Notes under the pieces: model-generated | What the model saw: only the letters and a program-made list of their open reading frames with translations | What the model was told of the DNA's origin: nothing | Databases searched by the model: none | Position numbers and translations under genes: made by a program | Assembly: GCF_002933775.1 (NCBI RefSeq) | Contig: NZ_BEWV01000203.1 | Coordinates: forward strand, 1-64,000 | Source of the DNA: Prevotella sp. MGM1 | GTDB taxonomy: Bacteria > Bacteroidota > Bacteroidia > Bacteroidales > Bacteroidaceae | Length of the DNA stretch: 64,000 bases | Direction of reading: 5' to 3' | In this document: positions 8,583-17,886 of the stretch, in pieces | Layout: each line of letters starts with the position of its first letter | How positions within the stretch are numbered: the first letter of the stretch is position 1

Positions 8583-9062
8583 ATGATGTCCAGTTCCATA
8601 AAATCATTTATGATGAGTATTTTTAATAAAATCGTATGTTTAGTTTTAATTTCAATTTTATCGAATCCTACTCCGGTCTTTGCCGGAAATAACTCTGCTG
8701 CATCATCAGCCTCATTTGACTGGAATCCGGTTATCGACGCCATAATAATGGTCGAGAGCGAGGGAAACCCAAGGGCGGTAAGCGGCAATTCGGTCGGCGT
8801 GATGCAGATTACACCTATTCTTGTGCGTGAGTGCAACAACATCTTGAAGGGCAGGAAAAGCAAGAAAAGGTATACGCTGAAAGACCGTTTCAGCGTGGAT
8901 AAGTCTAAGGAGATGTTTCTTCTGATACAGTCTCGGCACAACACCGCAAACAATGTGGAGCGTGCCATCCGTTCGTGGAACGGCGGCATGCGTTACAGCG
9001 TGAAACGCACACAGCGTTATTACAACAAGGTGATGGCGAAGATGAAAAAGCGCGGCTCCTGA
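8583..9062 (+). CDS. lytic transglycosylase, SLT domain
   Basis: A 159-residue exported murein hydrolase. The signal peptide runs to about Ala34 (KIVCLVLISILSNPTPVFAG). The SLT (Slt70-like, lysozyme-fold) motif is AIIMVESEGNPRAVSGNSVGVMQ, in which the Glu of 'VES' is the expected catalytic acid and GVMQITP is the conserved follow-up. The C-terminal SWNGGMRYSVKRTQRYYNKV also fits the family. The domain is short and single, so this is a minimal enzyme that cleaves glycan strands to 1,6-anhydro-muropeptides. Two ATG codons are adjacent at the start. Confidence 0.8.
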   Translation: MMSSSIKSFMMSIFNKIVCLVLISILSNPTPVFAGNNSAASSASFDWNPVIDAIIMVESEGNPRAVSGNSVGVMQITPILVRECNNILKGRKSKKRYTLKDRFSVDKSKEMFLLIQSRHNTANNVERAIRSWNGGMRYSVKRTQRYYNKVMAKMKKRGS

Positions 9063-9190
9063 GCCGTGTCTCTTACGGCGATAAGTCAATGCAAACTGAT
9101 AGTCATGGCGGCGGGCGACAGTCCGGCGCCGTTCTTTTTTTTCAGTCGGTTTTATTCCGTGGTGTATCGTGAAGTGTATCGTGGTAAAAT

Positions 9191-9221
9191 TTGCTTTGCG
9201 CCGCTTTTTGACATATCTTTG
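9191..9221 (+). promoter_or_regulatory. promoter of intergenic element A
   Basis: TTG (9191-9193), 20 bases, TATCTTTG (9214-9221) within the string TTTTTGACATATCTTTGTG. It resembles the promoter of element B at 25.14 kb (TTTTTGACTATATTTGTG). Confidence 0.5.
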
Positions 9222-9680
9222 TGGCGGATAACCCTTGATTAAACATTAGTATTTATGATAAAAGTTTACAAAGCGACATCATTGTGCCATACCTTAATAC
9301 GCTTCCGGTGCATAAATATACATCATTTCGTGACATTGTTTTTTGATAAAAGGAGATTTTGCGTCTCCTGACACATATTTGTTTATATATCCGTGTCTGC
9401 ATTTTCGTATTTCCGTGCAGGCGTAAAAGGCTTCCGGCGTTCTGCGCTTGAAGCCTTTTATGTTTTGTCCAAGACGGCTTTTGGGCCTGTATTCGGCTAT
9501 CGGTTGTCTTGCGTTTAGCCGCTAAACGCAAGACAACGGGTATCCCGTTGCAATCCAACCAGTATCCGAATGCAGAGCGACGGGATACCCGTTGTGAAAA
9601 GTTGGCGTTTGGGTTTTATTACAATGTCTTTACTGTCAAAAAACAAAGGATTTTTCCGGTTTTTAATTTGCTTTTTGCAT
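9222..9680 (+). repeat. intergenic element A (possible non-coding RNA with palindromic tail)
   Basis: This lies in a 900-base gap without a convincing gene. It has a promoter, about 200 nt with only a 38-codon frame (ATG 9255, stop 9371), a terminator (9423-9470), then a tail of palindromes: a perfect 17-bp inverted repeat (9503-9519 / 9521-9537), CAACGGGTATCCCGTTG (9534-9550) and CGACGGGATACCCGTTG (9578-9594). CTGTCAAAAAACAA follows near 9635-9648. The order of parts and several sequence words recur in element B. The function is unknown. Confidence 0.45.
9423..9470 (+). terminator. terminator within element A
   Basis: AAAAGGCTTC ... GAAGCCTTTT with a GC-rich loop, followed by ATGTTTTG. The left arm (AAGGCTTCCGGCG) is nearly identical to the terminator arm in element B. 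Confidence 0.65.
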
Positions 9681-9900
9681 TAATATGCATTTCTTGCGGA
9701 TTATGTCGTGTGTGATATTTTTATTACAAACTGAAGCTCTCTTCCACTCTTCTTTAAGGTGCCCCCGCGTCTGTGGCAGATATAACCCGGCAATATTTTT
9801 TTCAGTCGGCGTTTTGCCATGTTTGCCACCCGGTATTATAAAAATATGATAAAATACTGATTAATGTTTAAAAGAGTGTCGTAAACTCGGTATTTAGCAT

Positions 9901-9908
9901 TATTTTTG
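9901..9908 (+). promoter_or_regulatory. -7 box upstream of lemA
   Basis: TATTTTTG about 55 bases before the lemA ATG. It would drive the lemA-M48-SGNH operon. Confidence 0.5.
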
Positions 9909-9962
9909 TAGAATGATAAATGTGGGGAAGGTCCCGCTCAAATTTAACGAAAAAGAATTATT

Positions 9963-10526
9963 ATGACAACAGTAATTATTATTTTAGTGGTAGTGGCGGT
10001 TATCGCCATCTGGTGTATCGGAATCTACAACAACCTCGTGAAGTTGAGAAACAACCGTGAAAACGCTTTTGCCAATATCGATGTTCAGCTCAAACAGCGT
10101 CATGATCTCATTCCACAGCTTGTGTCTACGGTGAAAGGTTATGCCTCGCACGAGAAAGAACTGCTCGTAAGGGTGACCGAGGCCCGGACGGCAGCAATGG
10201 GCGCCTCAGGCATCAACGACAAGATAAAGGCTGAAAACGCGTTGAGCAACGCTCTCTCGGGGCTGCGAGTGTCTCTCGAAGCATATCCCGACCTGAAAGC
10301 CAACCAGAACTTCCTCCAGTTGCAAGGCGAGATCTCCGATATAGAGAACAAGCTCGCCGCGTCCCGTCGTTTCTTTAATTCCACCACACGCGAGCTTAAC
10401 AATGCCGTGCAGACATTCCCGTCCAATATTTTCGCAGGCATGTTCGGTTTCCACCGTGAGCCGATGTTCGAGATTCCCCAGGCCGACCGCGCCACCCTCG
10501 ACAAGGCGCCGGAGATTAAATTTTAA
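9963..10526 (+). CDS. lemA: LemA family protein
   Basis: A 187-residue protein with one N-terminal transmembrane helix (VIIILVVVAVIAIWCIGIYN) and the LemA antiparallel coiled-coil body: LVKLRNNRENAFANIDVQLK, QRHDLIPQLVSTVKGYASHE, LEAYPDLKANQNFLQLQGEI and RRFFNSTTRELNNAVQTFPS. The family is membrane-anchored and of uncertain function. It is very often next to an M48 HtpX-like protease, as here (3-base gap), which suggests a shared role in envelope quality control. Confidence 0.92.
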   Translation: MTTVIIILVVVAVIAIWCIGIYNNLVKLRNNRENAFANIDVQLKQRHDLIPQLVSTVKGYASHEKELLVRVTEARTAAMGASGINDKIKAENALSNALSGLRVSLEAYPDLKANQNFLQLQGEISDIENKLAASRRFFNSTTRELNNAVQTFPSNIFAGMFGFHREPMFEIPQADRATLDKAPEIKF

Positions 10527-10529
10527 GCC

Positions 10530-11531
10530 ATGAAGTATGTAGGAATGCAGACCCAGATAAGGCATAACAACATGATGAGCATGTTGTTGCTGCTGTCGTT
10601 TCCGGCCATTCTGCTCGGCACGGTCTGGGTGTTTCTCGCTCTGGTCAATTATTTCGGCACTTACTATTACGACGAGTACGGACGGATGGTAAATGTGTTC
10701 GATGCCGAAGTGGTGAACAGCCATTTCGTGGGCACCATACCATACGTTGTCATAGGTGTGGGCGTATGGTTCCTGATTGCCTATTTCTCTAACACGGCCA
10801 TGATAAAGAGCGCCACCGGTGCTCGTACGCTCGAGCGCAGGGAAAATCCCCGGGTATATAATATTGTGGAGAACCTGTGCATGTCGTGTGGCATGGACAT
10901 GCCGAAGATTAACGTGATTGACGACCCGCAGCTCAACGCTTTTGCGAGCGGTATCGACCGCAAGAGCTACACGGTGACCGTCACCACGGGATTGTTGTCT
11001 CTGCTTGACGACGACGAGTTGTCGGGGGTGATAGCCCATGAGCTTACGCACATCCGTAACCGTGACACACGCCTGCTGGTCATCAGCATCATTTTCGTGG
11101 GAATAATCTCGGCGATAATGGGTATGACGGTACGCATGATGTACCATGTGATGTGGTTTGGCGGCGGCAGCAACCGCGACGGTGAGAAGGGCAACGGCCT
11201 CTCGATGCTGGTAATCATGCTCGTGGGACTCGTTTGCAGTGCCGTGGCATATTTCTTCACGCTGCTCACCCGCTTCGCAATCTCTCGCAAGCGTGAGTAT
11301 ATGGCCGATGCCGGTGGAGCCGAACTGTGCGGCAATCCGCTCGCCCTGGCTTCAGCGTTGCGCAAGATTTCAGGCGATCCGGGTCTGCGTAATGTAGGTC
11401 GCGACGACATTGCCCAGATGTATATCATCCACCCGAAAAACTTCTCGCAGGGCATGATGAGCATGGTGAACTCGCTTTTCAGCACTCATCCGAGCACAGA
11501 GAGCAGAATAAGGATACTCGAACAGTTCTGA
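10530..11531 (+). CDS. M48 family zinc metalloprotease (HtpX-like)
   Basis: A 333-residue membrane protease. It has two N-terminal helices (MLLLLSFPAILLGTVWVFLA, VVIGVGVWFLIAYF), the zinc-binding HELTH motif at about residues 169-173 with the flanking GVIAHELTHIRNRD, a helix pair after it, and the third ligand region REYMADAGGAEL. The N-part also has NAFASGIDRKSYTVTVTTGL, typical of HtpX. It degrades misfolded membrane proteins in characterised relatives. It lies between lemA and an SGNH hydrolase with gaps of 2-3 bases, so the three are translationally close. Confidence 0.9.
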   Translation: MKYVGMQTQIRHNNMMSMLLLLSFPAILLGTVWVFLALVNYFGTYYYDEYGRMVNVFDAEVVNSHFVGTIPYVVIGVGVWFLIAYFSNTAMIKSATGARTLERRENPRVYNIVENLCMSCGMDMPKINVIDDPQLNAFASGIDRKSYTVTVTTGLLSLLDDDELSGVIAHELTHIRNRDTRLLVISIIFVGIISAIMGMTVRMMYHVMWFGGGSNRDGEKGNGLSMLVIMLVGLVCSAVAYFFTLLTRFAISRKREYMADAGGAELCGNPLALASALRKISGDPGLRNVGRDDIAQMYIIHPKNFSQGMMSMVNSLFSTHPSTESRIRILEQF

Positions 11532-11533
11532 CG

Positions 11534-12205
11534 ATGGACATCCGATTTTTAATATCAGCATGCGCATGCCTCATGGCTGCGCATGTTTTCGCTCAGAAGG
11601 TGGCTTACCGTCCTACCCGCCACTATGGCGAGCGGGTGGACATGTTTGCGTCGCTGCCTGCGGTAGACTCCACCGCCACGGTGATGCTGGGCAACAGTCT
11701 TACCGAGTATGGCGGCGATTGGGGCAGGATGTTGCGTGCCGATAATGTTGTAAACCGCGGCATTGCCGGCGACGATGCCATGGGCATTGCCCATCGCCTG
11801 TGCCAGATCTTGCCGGGGAAACCGCGCCGCATATTCCTCATGGTGGGTATCAATGATCTCAGTCACGGTATCACTGCCGCCCAGACAGCGTCGCTCGTCT
11901 GCCGGTTGATAGACCGTATACGCCGCGACGCTCCCGATACCGAGCTGTATGTGCAGAGCGTCCTGCCGATAAACGAGAGCACGGGGCGGTGGAAGCGTCT
12001 GGCGGGACGCACAGACGATATACCCGAGATAAACCGCCTGCTCAATATTCACTGCTCGAAGCTCGGCATAGTTTATGTGGACCTGTATCCAAAGTTTGTC
12101 AGGCGTGGCACCAATGTATTGCGCCGCGAGCTTACTTCCGACGGGCTTCATCTGTCGCCGCAAGGATATAAGTTGTGGGCTTTCGAGCTGAGAAAGTACA
12201 TGTGA
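11534..12205 (+). CDS. secreted SGNH/GDSL hydrolase
   Basis: A 223-residue exported esterase-type enzyme. The signal peptide is MDIRFLISACACLMAAHVFA. SGNH blocks are visible: block I MLGNSLTEYGG (Ser55 nucleophile), block II VVNRGIAGDD, block III VGINDLSHG, and block V SDGLHLSPQGY with the Asp-x-x-His pair. Relatives deacetylate polysaccharides or hydrolyse lipids. The substrate cannot be told from the sequence. It follows the M48 gene by 2 bases. Confidence 0.85.
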   Translation: MDIRFLISACACLMAAHVFAQKVAYRPTRHYGERVDMFASLPAVDSTATVMLGNSLTEYGGDWGRMLRADNVVNRGIAGDDAMGIAHRLCQILPGKPRRIFLMVGINDLSHGITAAQTASLVCRLIDRIRRDAPDTELYVQSVLPINESTGRWKRLAGRTDDIPEINRLLNIHCSKLGIVYVDLYPKFVRRGTNVLRRELTSDGLHLSPQGYKLWAFELRKYM

Positions 12206-12314
12206 GGATGTGGCCGGCATGAATGTATGCGATGTTGCCGCATGGATGATAGCCTGTAAAACTGCCGGTTGTCTTTGAATTTGATATTTTTATCGGTAAA
12301 AATATTACGATTTG

Positions 12315-12346
12315 TTTGTTGTTTTGAGTATAAATCGTTAACTTTG
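12315..12346 (+). promoter_or_regulatory. promoter of the leucine operon
   Basis: TTTG (12315-12318), 20 bases, TAACTTTG (12339-12346). The predicted start of transcription is a few bases downstream, giving a leader of about 260 nt before leuA. Confidence 0.6.
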
Positions 12347-12371
12347 CAACGAAATAAAAAGAAGAAACATC

Positions 12372-12455
12372 ATGGTTAAGTCAAATCTTCTACACATTAT
12401 TAATATTATCATTCGACTTAAACAACCGGTCGGAAGTGAAAAGGTGTGTATGTAG
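12372..12455 (+). CDS. branched-chain amino acid leader peptide (leu attenuator)
   Basis: A 27-codon frame that begins MVKSNLLHIINIIIRLKQPV and ends TAG at 12453-12455, preceded by the A/G-rich GAAGAAACATC. Eleven of the 27 codons are Leu (3), Ile (5) or Val (3), with clusters LL, II and III early in the peptide. It lies between the leu promoter and an attenuator hairpin. Starvation for these amino acids should stall the ribosome at codons 6-16. The peptide itself probably has no role beyond sensing. Confidence 0.8.
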   Translation: MVKSNLLHIINIIIRLKQPVGSEKVCM

Positions 12456-12517
12456 ACGAGCCGTAATAACGATATGGAGCCTTTCTCACTTCTGATGTGG
12501 GAAAGGTTCTTTTTTTA
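12433..12517 (+). promoter_or_regulatory. attenuator: mutually exclusive antiterminator and terminator
   Basis: The terminator stem pairs GAGCCTTTCTCAC (12477-12489) with GTGGGAAAGGTTC (12497-12509, with G-T wobbles), followed by eight T. The leader-peptide region GAAGTGAAAAGG (12433-12444) can pair with CCTTTCTCACTTC (12480-12492) with one bulged base, using the same left arm. A ribosome finishing the leader covers the antiterminator and allows termination. One stalled at the Leu/Ile codons leaves it free and allows read-through into leuA. Confidence 0.75.
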
Positions 12518-12611
12518 GTTCTCATGACGGTATCGTATTCACGATGTAGGATAGTTGGGGAGCCTGGCATAACGGACTGGATGTTCTTAAGTGATAAAAA
12601 GAAAAAGAGAT

Positions 12612-14108
12612 ATGAGCGACAGACTATTTATTTTTGACACAACGCTGCGCGATGGCGAGCAAGTGCCGGGATGCCAGTTGAACACGGTAGAGAAAATTCA
12701 GGTTGCCAGGCAGCTTGAACAATTGGGAGTGGATGTGATAGAGGCCGGTTTCCCGGTATCGAGTCCGGGTGATTTCAATTCGGTGATAGAAATATCGAAA
12801 GCTGTGACGTGGCCCACAATCTGTGCGCTGACCCGTGCGGTGGAGCGCGACATAGAAGTGGCGGCAGAGTCTTTGAAGTATGCCAAGCACAAGCGGATAC
12901 ATACTGGAATAGGCACGAGCGACTCCCATATACGCTATAAGTTCAACAGCAACCGCGAGGAGATAATAGAACGTGCCGTGGCGGCGGTGAAATACGCCCG
13001 CCGCTATGTGGACGACGTGGAGTTTTATGCCGAGGATGCCGGCCGTACTGATAACGAGTATCTCGCAAGGGTGGTGGAGGCTGTGATAAAAGCCGGAGCT
13101 ACGGTTGTTAATATTCCCGATACCACCGGCTACTGTCTGCCCGCCGAGTATGGCGATAAGATAAAATACCTCATGGAGCATGTCGACGGAATAGACAGGG
13201 CTATAATCTCGACACACTGCCATAACGATCTTGGCATGGCTACGGCAAACACGCTCAGCGGTGTGCTCAACGGCGCAAGGCAGGTGGAAGTGACGATCAA
13301 CGGTATCGGAGAGCGGGCCGGAAACACGTCGCTCGAAGAGATTGCCATGATATTGAAGTGCCACAAGCATATCGACATAGACACGAACATCAACACAAAC
13401 AAGATATATCCGACAAGCCGCATGGTGTCGAGCCTGATGAACATGCCCGTGCAGCCCAACAAAGCCATTGTCGGCCGAAACGCTTTCGCGCATTCCAGCG
13501 GTATCCATCAGGACGGTGTTTTAAAGAACGTGGAGACATACGAGATAATGAATCCCAAGGATGTGGGACTTGACGACAACTCGATCGTTCTCACGGCGCG
13601 TTCGGGGCGCGCCGCGTTGAAATACCGTCTCGGTGTGCTCGGCGTGAATGTGGACAATGAGGAGACGGTGGATAAGATTTACCAGAAGTTCCTCCGGTTG
13701 GCCGACCAGAAGAAGGAGGTGAACGATGACGACATACTGATGCTTGCGGGTGCCGATACCGCTGACGCTCATGCCGTGAAACTCGACTTCCTTCAAGTCA
13801 CCACAGGCAAGGGGGTGAAAAGTGTGGCGAGCATAGGTCTCGATATTTCTGGGCAGAAATTTGAGGAGGCTTCGAGCGGTAACGGCCCTGTGGACGCGGC
13901 TATCAGGGCTTTGAAGAAAATCATACGCCGCGAGATGTCGCTCAAAGAGTTTACCATCCAGGCCATCAGCAAAGGCTCTGACGATGTGGGCAAGGTTCAC
14001 ATGCAGGTGGAATATAACGGCAGCATATATTACGGTTTCGGGGCAAATACGGATATAGTGACGGCTTCGGTCGAGGCTTATATCGACTGTATCAATAAGT
14101 TTAAGTAG
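12612..14108 (+). CDS. leuA: 2-isopropylmalate synthase
   Basis: Condenses acetyl-CoA with 2-oxoisovalerate, the first committed step to leucine. The 498-residue protein has the TIM-barrel signature [15 protein letters not shown], the metal site [41 protein letters not shown] and the C-terminal allosteric LeuA_dimer domain from about residue 370 ([20 protein letters not shown]). ATG 12612 is chosen over the in-frame GTG at 12591, since [17 protein letters not shown] matches family starts and AAAAAGAGAT precedes it. It is the first gene behind the attenuator. Confidence 0.93.
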   Translation: MSDRLFIFDTTLRDGEQVPGCQLNTVEKIQVARQLEQLGVDVIEAGFPVSSPGDFNSVIEISKAVTWPTICALTRAVERDIEVAAESLKYAKHKRIHTGIGTSDSHIRYKFNSNREEIIERAVAAVKYARRYVDDVEFYAEDAGRTDNEYLARVVEAVIKAGATVVNIPDTTGYCLPAEYGDKIKYLMEHVDGIDRAIISTHCHNDLGMATANTLSGVLNGARQVEVTINGIGERAGNTSLEEIAMILKCHKHIDIDTNINTNKIYPTSRMVSSLMNMPVQPNKAIVGRNAFAHSSGIHQDGVLKNVETYEIMNPKDVGLDDNSIVLTARSGRAALKYRLGVLGVNVDNEETVDKIYQKFLRLADQKKEVNDDDILMLAGADTADAHAVKLDFLQVTTGKGVKSVASIGLDISGQKFEEASSGNGPVDAAIRALKKIIRREMSLKEFTIQAISKGSDDVGKVHMQVEYNGSIYYGFGANTDIVTASVEAYIDCINKFK

Positions 14109-14138
14109 TAAGGAGATGAGTGGTAAGGAGATGAGTGG
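14109..14138 (+). repeat. two tandem 15-bp repeats between leuA and leuC
   Basis: TAAGGAGATGAGTGG occurs twice in a row, each copy carrying an AGGAG and an ATG. The copies create a 16-codon frame (ATG 14116, stop near 14166). They may be simple slippage or a small translation relay. Confidence 0.5.
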
Positions 14139-14175
14139 TAAGTGGAAATGTAATATAAAGCAGTAATAATATAAG

Positions 14176-15570
14176 ATGAACACATTATTTGATAAGATTT
14201 GGGACAAGCACGTGGTGCAGATGGTGGAAGACGGCCCCACGCAACTTTATATCGACAGGCTGTACTGTCATGAGGTGACTTCGCCTCAGGCTTTTGAAGG
14301 CATGCGCCGCCGCGGGCTAAAATGTTTTCGCCCGGCGCAGATATACTGCATGCCCGACCATAACACGCCGACGCACGACCAGGACAAGCCTATAGAAGAC
14401 CCGGTATCTAAAAAACAGGTTGACACGCTGGCGGCAAATGCGGCAGAGTTCGGGCTGACACACTACGGAATGATGTCGCCCGATAACGGTATCATCCATG
14501 TGGTGGGACCGGAAAAGGGATTGTCGCTGCCCGGCATGACCATTGTCTGTGGCGACTCGCACACTTCGACGCATGGCGCTATGGGTGCCGTGGCGTTCGG
14601 CATCGGTACGAGCGAGGTGGAAATGGTTATGGCATCCCAGTGCATATTGCAGCAGAAACCGAAGTCGATGCGCATCAATATAGAGGGAACGCTCGGCAAG
14701 GGAGTCACGGCCAAGGATGTGGCTCTCTATCTGATGGCACGTCTCACAACATCGGGCGCTACGGGATATTTTATCGAATATGCGGGCAGTGTGGTCAGAG
14801 ACATGACAATGGAAGGTCGTCTCACGCTCTGCAACCTCTCTATCGAGATGGGTGCCCGTGGCGGATTTATCGCCCCCGACGCCACAACCTTCGAGTATAT
14901 CAAAGGACGTCAGTATGCCCCGGCAGGCGAAGAGTGGGACAAGGCGGTGGAATACTGGAAGACATTGAAGAGTGGCGACGATGCCGTGTTCGACAGGGAA
15001 CTGACTTTCAATGCCGCTGACATAGAGCCGATGGTGACTTACGGCACCAACCCCGGTATGGGAATGGGCATCACCGAGGCTATACCCACGCTTGATGAGA
15101 TAGACGAGGCCGGTAAGGCTTCGTTCTCGAAATCGCTCGATTACATGGGATTTGCTCCCGGAGAGAAACTTGTCGGGCACAAGATTGACTATGTGTTCCT
15201 CGGAGCATGCACCAACGGACGTATCGAAGATTTCCGTGCTTTCGCGTCTATCGTGCGTGGACGACATAAGGCCGAGGGTGTCACGGCATGGCTCGTGCCG
15301 GGTTCTTGGGCTGTGGATAAGCAGATACGGGAGGAGGGGCTTGATGCCGTTCTTGCCGCGGCGGGGTTTGAAATCCGCCAGCCTGGATGCTCGGCATGTC
15401 TCGCCATGAACGACGATAAGATACCGGCGGGCAAATATTCCGTGTCTACGAGCAACCGTAACTTCGAGGGACGTCAGGGACCCGGCGCAAGAACTATACT
15501 CGCCTCGCCGCTCGTGGCGGCGGCAGCGGCGGTGACAGGAGAAATAACAGACCCACGAACACTAATGTAA
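14176..15570 (+). CDS. leuC: 3-isopropylmalate dehydratase, large subunit
   Basis: With LeuD it isomerises 2- to 3-isopropylmalate, using a 4Fe-4S cluster. The 464-residue aconitase-fold subunit shows [20 protein letters not shown], the cluster-ligand regions [13 protein letters not shown] and [13 protein letters not shown], and the C-terminal [20 protein letters not shown]. It is 9 bases upstream of leuD. The length and all cysteine sites are intact. Confidence 0.95.
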   Translation: MNTLFDKIWDKHVVQMVEDGPTQLYIDRLYCHEVTSPQAFEGMRRRGLKCFRPAQIYCMPDHNTPTHDQDKPIEDPVSKKQVDTLAANAAEFGLTHYGMMSPDNGIIHVVGPEKGLSLPGMTIVCGDSHTSTHGAMGAVAFGIGTSEVEMVMASQCILQQKPKSMRINIEGTLGKGVTAKDVALYLMARLTTSGATGYFIEYAGSVVRDMTMEGRLTLCNLSIEMGARGGFIAPDATTFEYIKGRQYAPAGEEWDKAVEYWKTLKSGDDAVFDRELTFNAADIEPMVTYGTNPGMGMGITEAIPTLDEIDEAGKASFSKSLDYMGFAPGEKLVGHKIDYVFLGACTNGRIEDFRAFASIVRGRHKAEGVTAWLVPGSWAVDKQIREEGLDAVLAAAGFEIRQPGCSACLAMNDDKIPAGKYSVSTSNRNFEGRQGPGARTILASPLVAAAAAVTGEITDPRTLM

Positions 15571-15579
15571 GAACAGGCA

Positions 15580-16170
15580 ATGAAACAGAAATTTGACATC
15601 ATAACAAGCACATGCGTGCCGCTTCCGCTTGAAAATGTGGATACAGACCAGATAATACCGGCACGCTTTCTCAAAGCGACTGATAAGGAAGGATTTGGAG
15701 AAAACCTCTTCCGTGACTGGCGATATGACAAAGACGGGTCGCCAAAGGCCGATTTCGTGCTGAACAATCCGCTTTACGGCGGTTGTATACTCGTGGCCGG
15801 CAAGAATTTCGGTTCGGGCTCGAGCCGTGAGCATGCGGCATGGGCTATTGCGGGATATGGTTTCCGGGTGGTGATAAGCAGTTTCTTCGCAGATATTCAT
15901 AAGAACAACGAACTGAACAATTTCGTGCTTCCTGTGGTTGTCTCTGAGTCGTTTCTCGAAGAGCTTTTCGACTCTATAAGCACCGATCCGAAAACGGAAG
16001 TGGAAGTGAACCTGCCTCTGCAAACAGTCACCAACAAATCGACGGGCAGGAGAGAGACGTTTGAGATAAACGGATATAAGAAGCATTGCCTGATGAACGG
16101 GCTTGACGATATCGACTATCTCATACAGAACAAGGATAGAATCGAGGGATGGGAAAAGCGCAACAAGTGA
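15580..16170 (+). CDS. leuD: 3-isopropylmalate dehydratase, small subunit
   Basis: A 196-residue swivel-domain partner of LeuC. It carries PLPLENVDTDQIIPARFLKA, the substrate-loop NFGSGSSREHAAWAI, and GFRVVISSFFADIHKNN. Its last 22 bases overlap the start of the next synthase gene, which suggests translational coupling. Confidence 0.95.
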   Translation: MKQKFDIITSTCVPLPLENVDTDQIIPARFLKATDKEGFGENLFRDWRYDKDGSPKADFVLNNPLYGGCILVAGKNFGSGSSREHAAWAIAGYGFRVVISSFFADIHKNNELNNFVLPVVVSESFLEELFDSISTDPKTEVEVNLPLQTVTNKSTGRRETFEINGYKKHCLMNGLDDIDYLIQNKDRIEGWEKRNK

Positions 16171-17714
16171 ACAGACGGCGGGGGATACAGCCGTTTATCG
16201 AGATAATGGACTGTACGCTTCGTGACGGTGAGCAGACCAGCGGCGTGTCTTTTCTTCCGCATGAGAAACTTGTCATTGCCCGTATGCTGCTCAAAGACAT
16301 CAACGTGGATCGCATAGAGGTGGCGTCAGCGCGTGTTTCAGAGGGCGAAAAGGAGGCTGTGAAGATGATTTGCCGCTATGCCAAGCAGATAGGCATGATA
16401 GAACGGGTGGAGGTCCTGGGCTTTGTGGACGGCAAACTGTCTATCGACTGGATTGCCGACTGCGGCGGAAAGGTTATCAACCTGCTTGCCAAAGGGTCGC
16501 TGCGCCACTGTACGCATCAGCTCCATAAAACGCCCGAAGAGCATATCGACGAGATAAAACGCTCGATAGATTATGCCTCAAGCCGGGGCATCAGTGTAAA
16601 TTTGTATCTCGAAGACTGGAGCAACGGCATGAAATCGTCGCCCGAGTATGTATATATGATGATGGACGCGCTGCGGGACACGGCCATAAAGCGGTTCATG
16701 TTGCCGGATACTCTCGGCATAATGAATCCTTTGCAGGTCATTGAGTTTTTCAGGAAGATGCTGAAGCGTTATCCCGAAAAGCACTTCGATTTCCATGCGC
16801 ACAATGATTATGACCTTGCGGTGAGCAACTCGCTCGCTGCCGTTCTCAGTGGTGCAAGAGGCTTGCATGTCACGGTCAACGGGCTTGGCGAGCGCTGCGG
16901 AAACGCCCCGATGTCGAGTGTCCAGGTGATATTGAAAGACCAGTTTCAGGCAAAGACAAGCATCAATGAGGGTAAACTGAATGATATAAGCCGCTTGGTT
17001 GAAGGCTATTCAGGTATTGCGGTGGCTCCGAATCAGCCTATTGTCGGTGAGAATGTGTTTACGCAGGTGGCCGGAGTGCATGCCGACGGTGACAACAAGA
17101 GCAATCTTTACTGCAATGATCTTGTGCCGGAGCGTTTCGGGCGGAAGAGGGAATATGCCTTGGGAAAGACCAGCGGGAACGCCAATATCGAGCGGAACCT
17201 GCAGGAACTCGGTCTCGAGCTGACCGACGAGCAGACCCGTAAGGTGACGAGGAGGATAACGGAACTTGGCGACCGTAAGGAGATTGTGACACGTGAAGAC
17301 CTGCCTTTCATTGTAAGCGATGTGCTGAAGCATACTACCCCTGAGGACAAGGTCAAGCTTGTGAGCTACATGGTGTCATCGGCATACGGCTTGAAGCCCA
17401 TCGCCTGCGTGAAAGTGGAGATAGACGGCAGGCAGTATGAGCGGGAATCGACCGGCGACGGACAGTATGACGCATTCGTGAAGGCTTTGCGCAAGATATA
17501 TAAGGATGCCCTTGACAGGACATTCCCTATATTGGCAAACTATGCCGTCACCATTCCACCGGGCGGACGGACCGACGCTCTCGTGCAGACGGTCATCACA
17601 TGGCGTAGCGGAGAGAAGATCTTTCGCACGCGCGGACTTGACGCCGACCAGACGGAAGCGGCCATCAAGGCGACAATAAAGATGCTCAACATGATAGAGG
17701 AGGATGGCAATTGA
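16149..17714 (+). CDS. cimA: isopropylmalate/homocitrate-type synthase, probable citramalate synthase
   Basis: A 521-residue acyl-CoA condensing enzyme of the LeuA/CimA family: IMDCTLRDGEQTSGVSFLPH, HFDFHAHNDYDLAVSNSLAA, NGLGERCGNAPMSSVQVILK, AGVHADGDNK, and a LeuA_dimer regulatory domain from about residue 400. It differs from the true LeuA encoded upstream (the metal motif has FDFHAHND, not STHCHND). In Bacteroidales, this second synthase in leu operons is thought to make citramalate from pyruvate and acetyl-CoA for isoleucine, with LeuCD and LeuB finishing the route. The substrate assignment is inference from family and context. It could also be a second isopropylmalate synthase. Confidence 0.7.
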   Translation: MGKAQQVNRRRGIQPFIEIMDCTLRDGEQTSGVSFLPHEKLVIARMLLKDINVDRIEVASARVSEGEKEAVKMICRYAKQIGMIERVEVLGFVDGKLSIDWIADCGGKVINLLAKGSLRHCTHQLHKTPEEHIDEIKRSIDYASSRGISVNLYLEDWSNGMKSSPEYVYMMMDALRDTAIKRFMLPDTLGIMNPLQVIEFFRKMLKRYPEKHFDFHAHNDYDLAVSNSLAAVLSGARGLHVTVNGLGERCGNAPMSSVQVILKDQFQAKTSINEGKLNDISRLVEGYSGIAVAPNQPIVGENVFTQVAGVHADGDNKSNLYCNDLVPERFGRKREYALGKTSGNANIERNLQELGLELTDEQTRKVTRRITELGDRKEIVTREDLPFIVSDVLKHTTPEDKVKLVSYMVSSAYGLKPIACVKVEIDGRQYERESTGDGQYDAFVKALRKIYKDALDRTFPILANYAVTIPPGGRTDALVQTVITWRSGEKIFRTRGLDADQTEAAIKATIKMLNMIEEDGN

Positions 17715-17886
17715 TGTAAATGCAGATGTCATCTATTCGGGCTTTTACTGATTAATGAGTGCTGTTTATGCGGATAACCGATATTTTATAAGCAACCAAT
17801 ATCAAAAATAGCGGTAAAGCCGGATATTACTTACAGTGAGAATGGATACATATCCGATAGGAATAAATACAAAAAACAACGATATT

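Noticed and set aside
9503..9594. CRISPR-like repeats in element A
   Set aside because: The units are palindromes of differing sequence with no regular spacing and no cas genes nearby.
12456..12611. T-box-type leader for leuA
   Set aside because: No T-box sequence or specifier structure is visible. The leader peptide with terminator and antiterminator accounts for the region.
12624..13508. Long open frame on the minus strand (294 codons) inside leuA
   Set aside because: It is antisense to a complete leuA and has no family features. Long mirror frames are common in this GC-rich coding DNA (others at 10206-11147, 14317-15267, 6879-7673).
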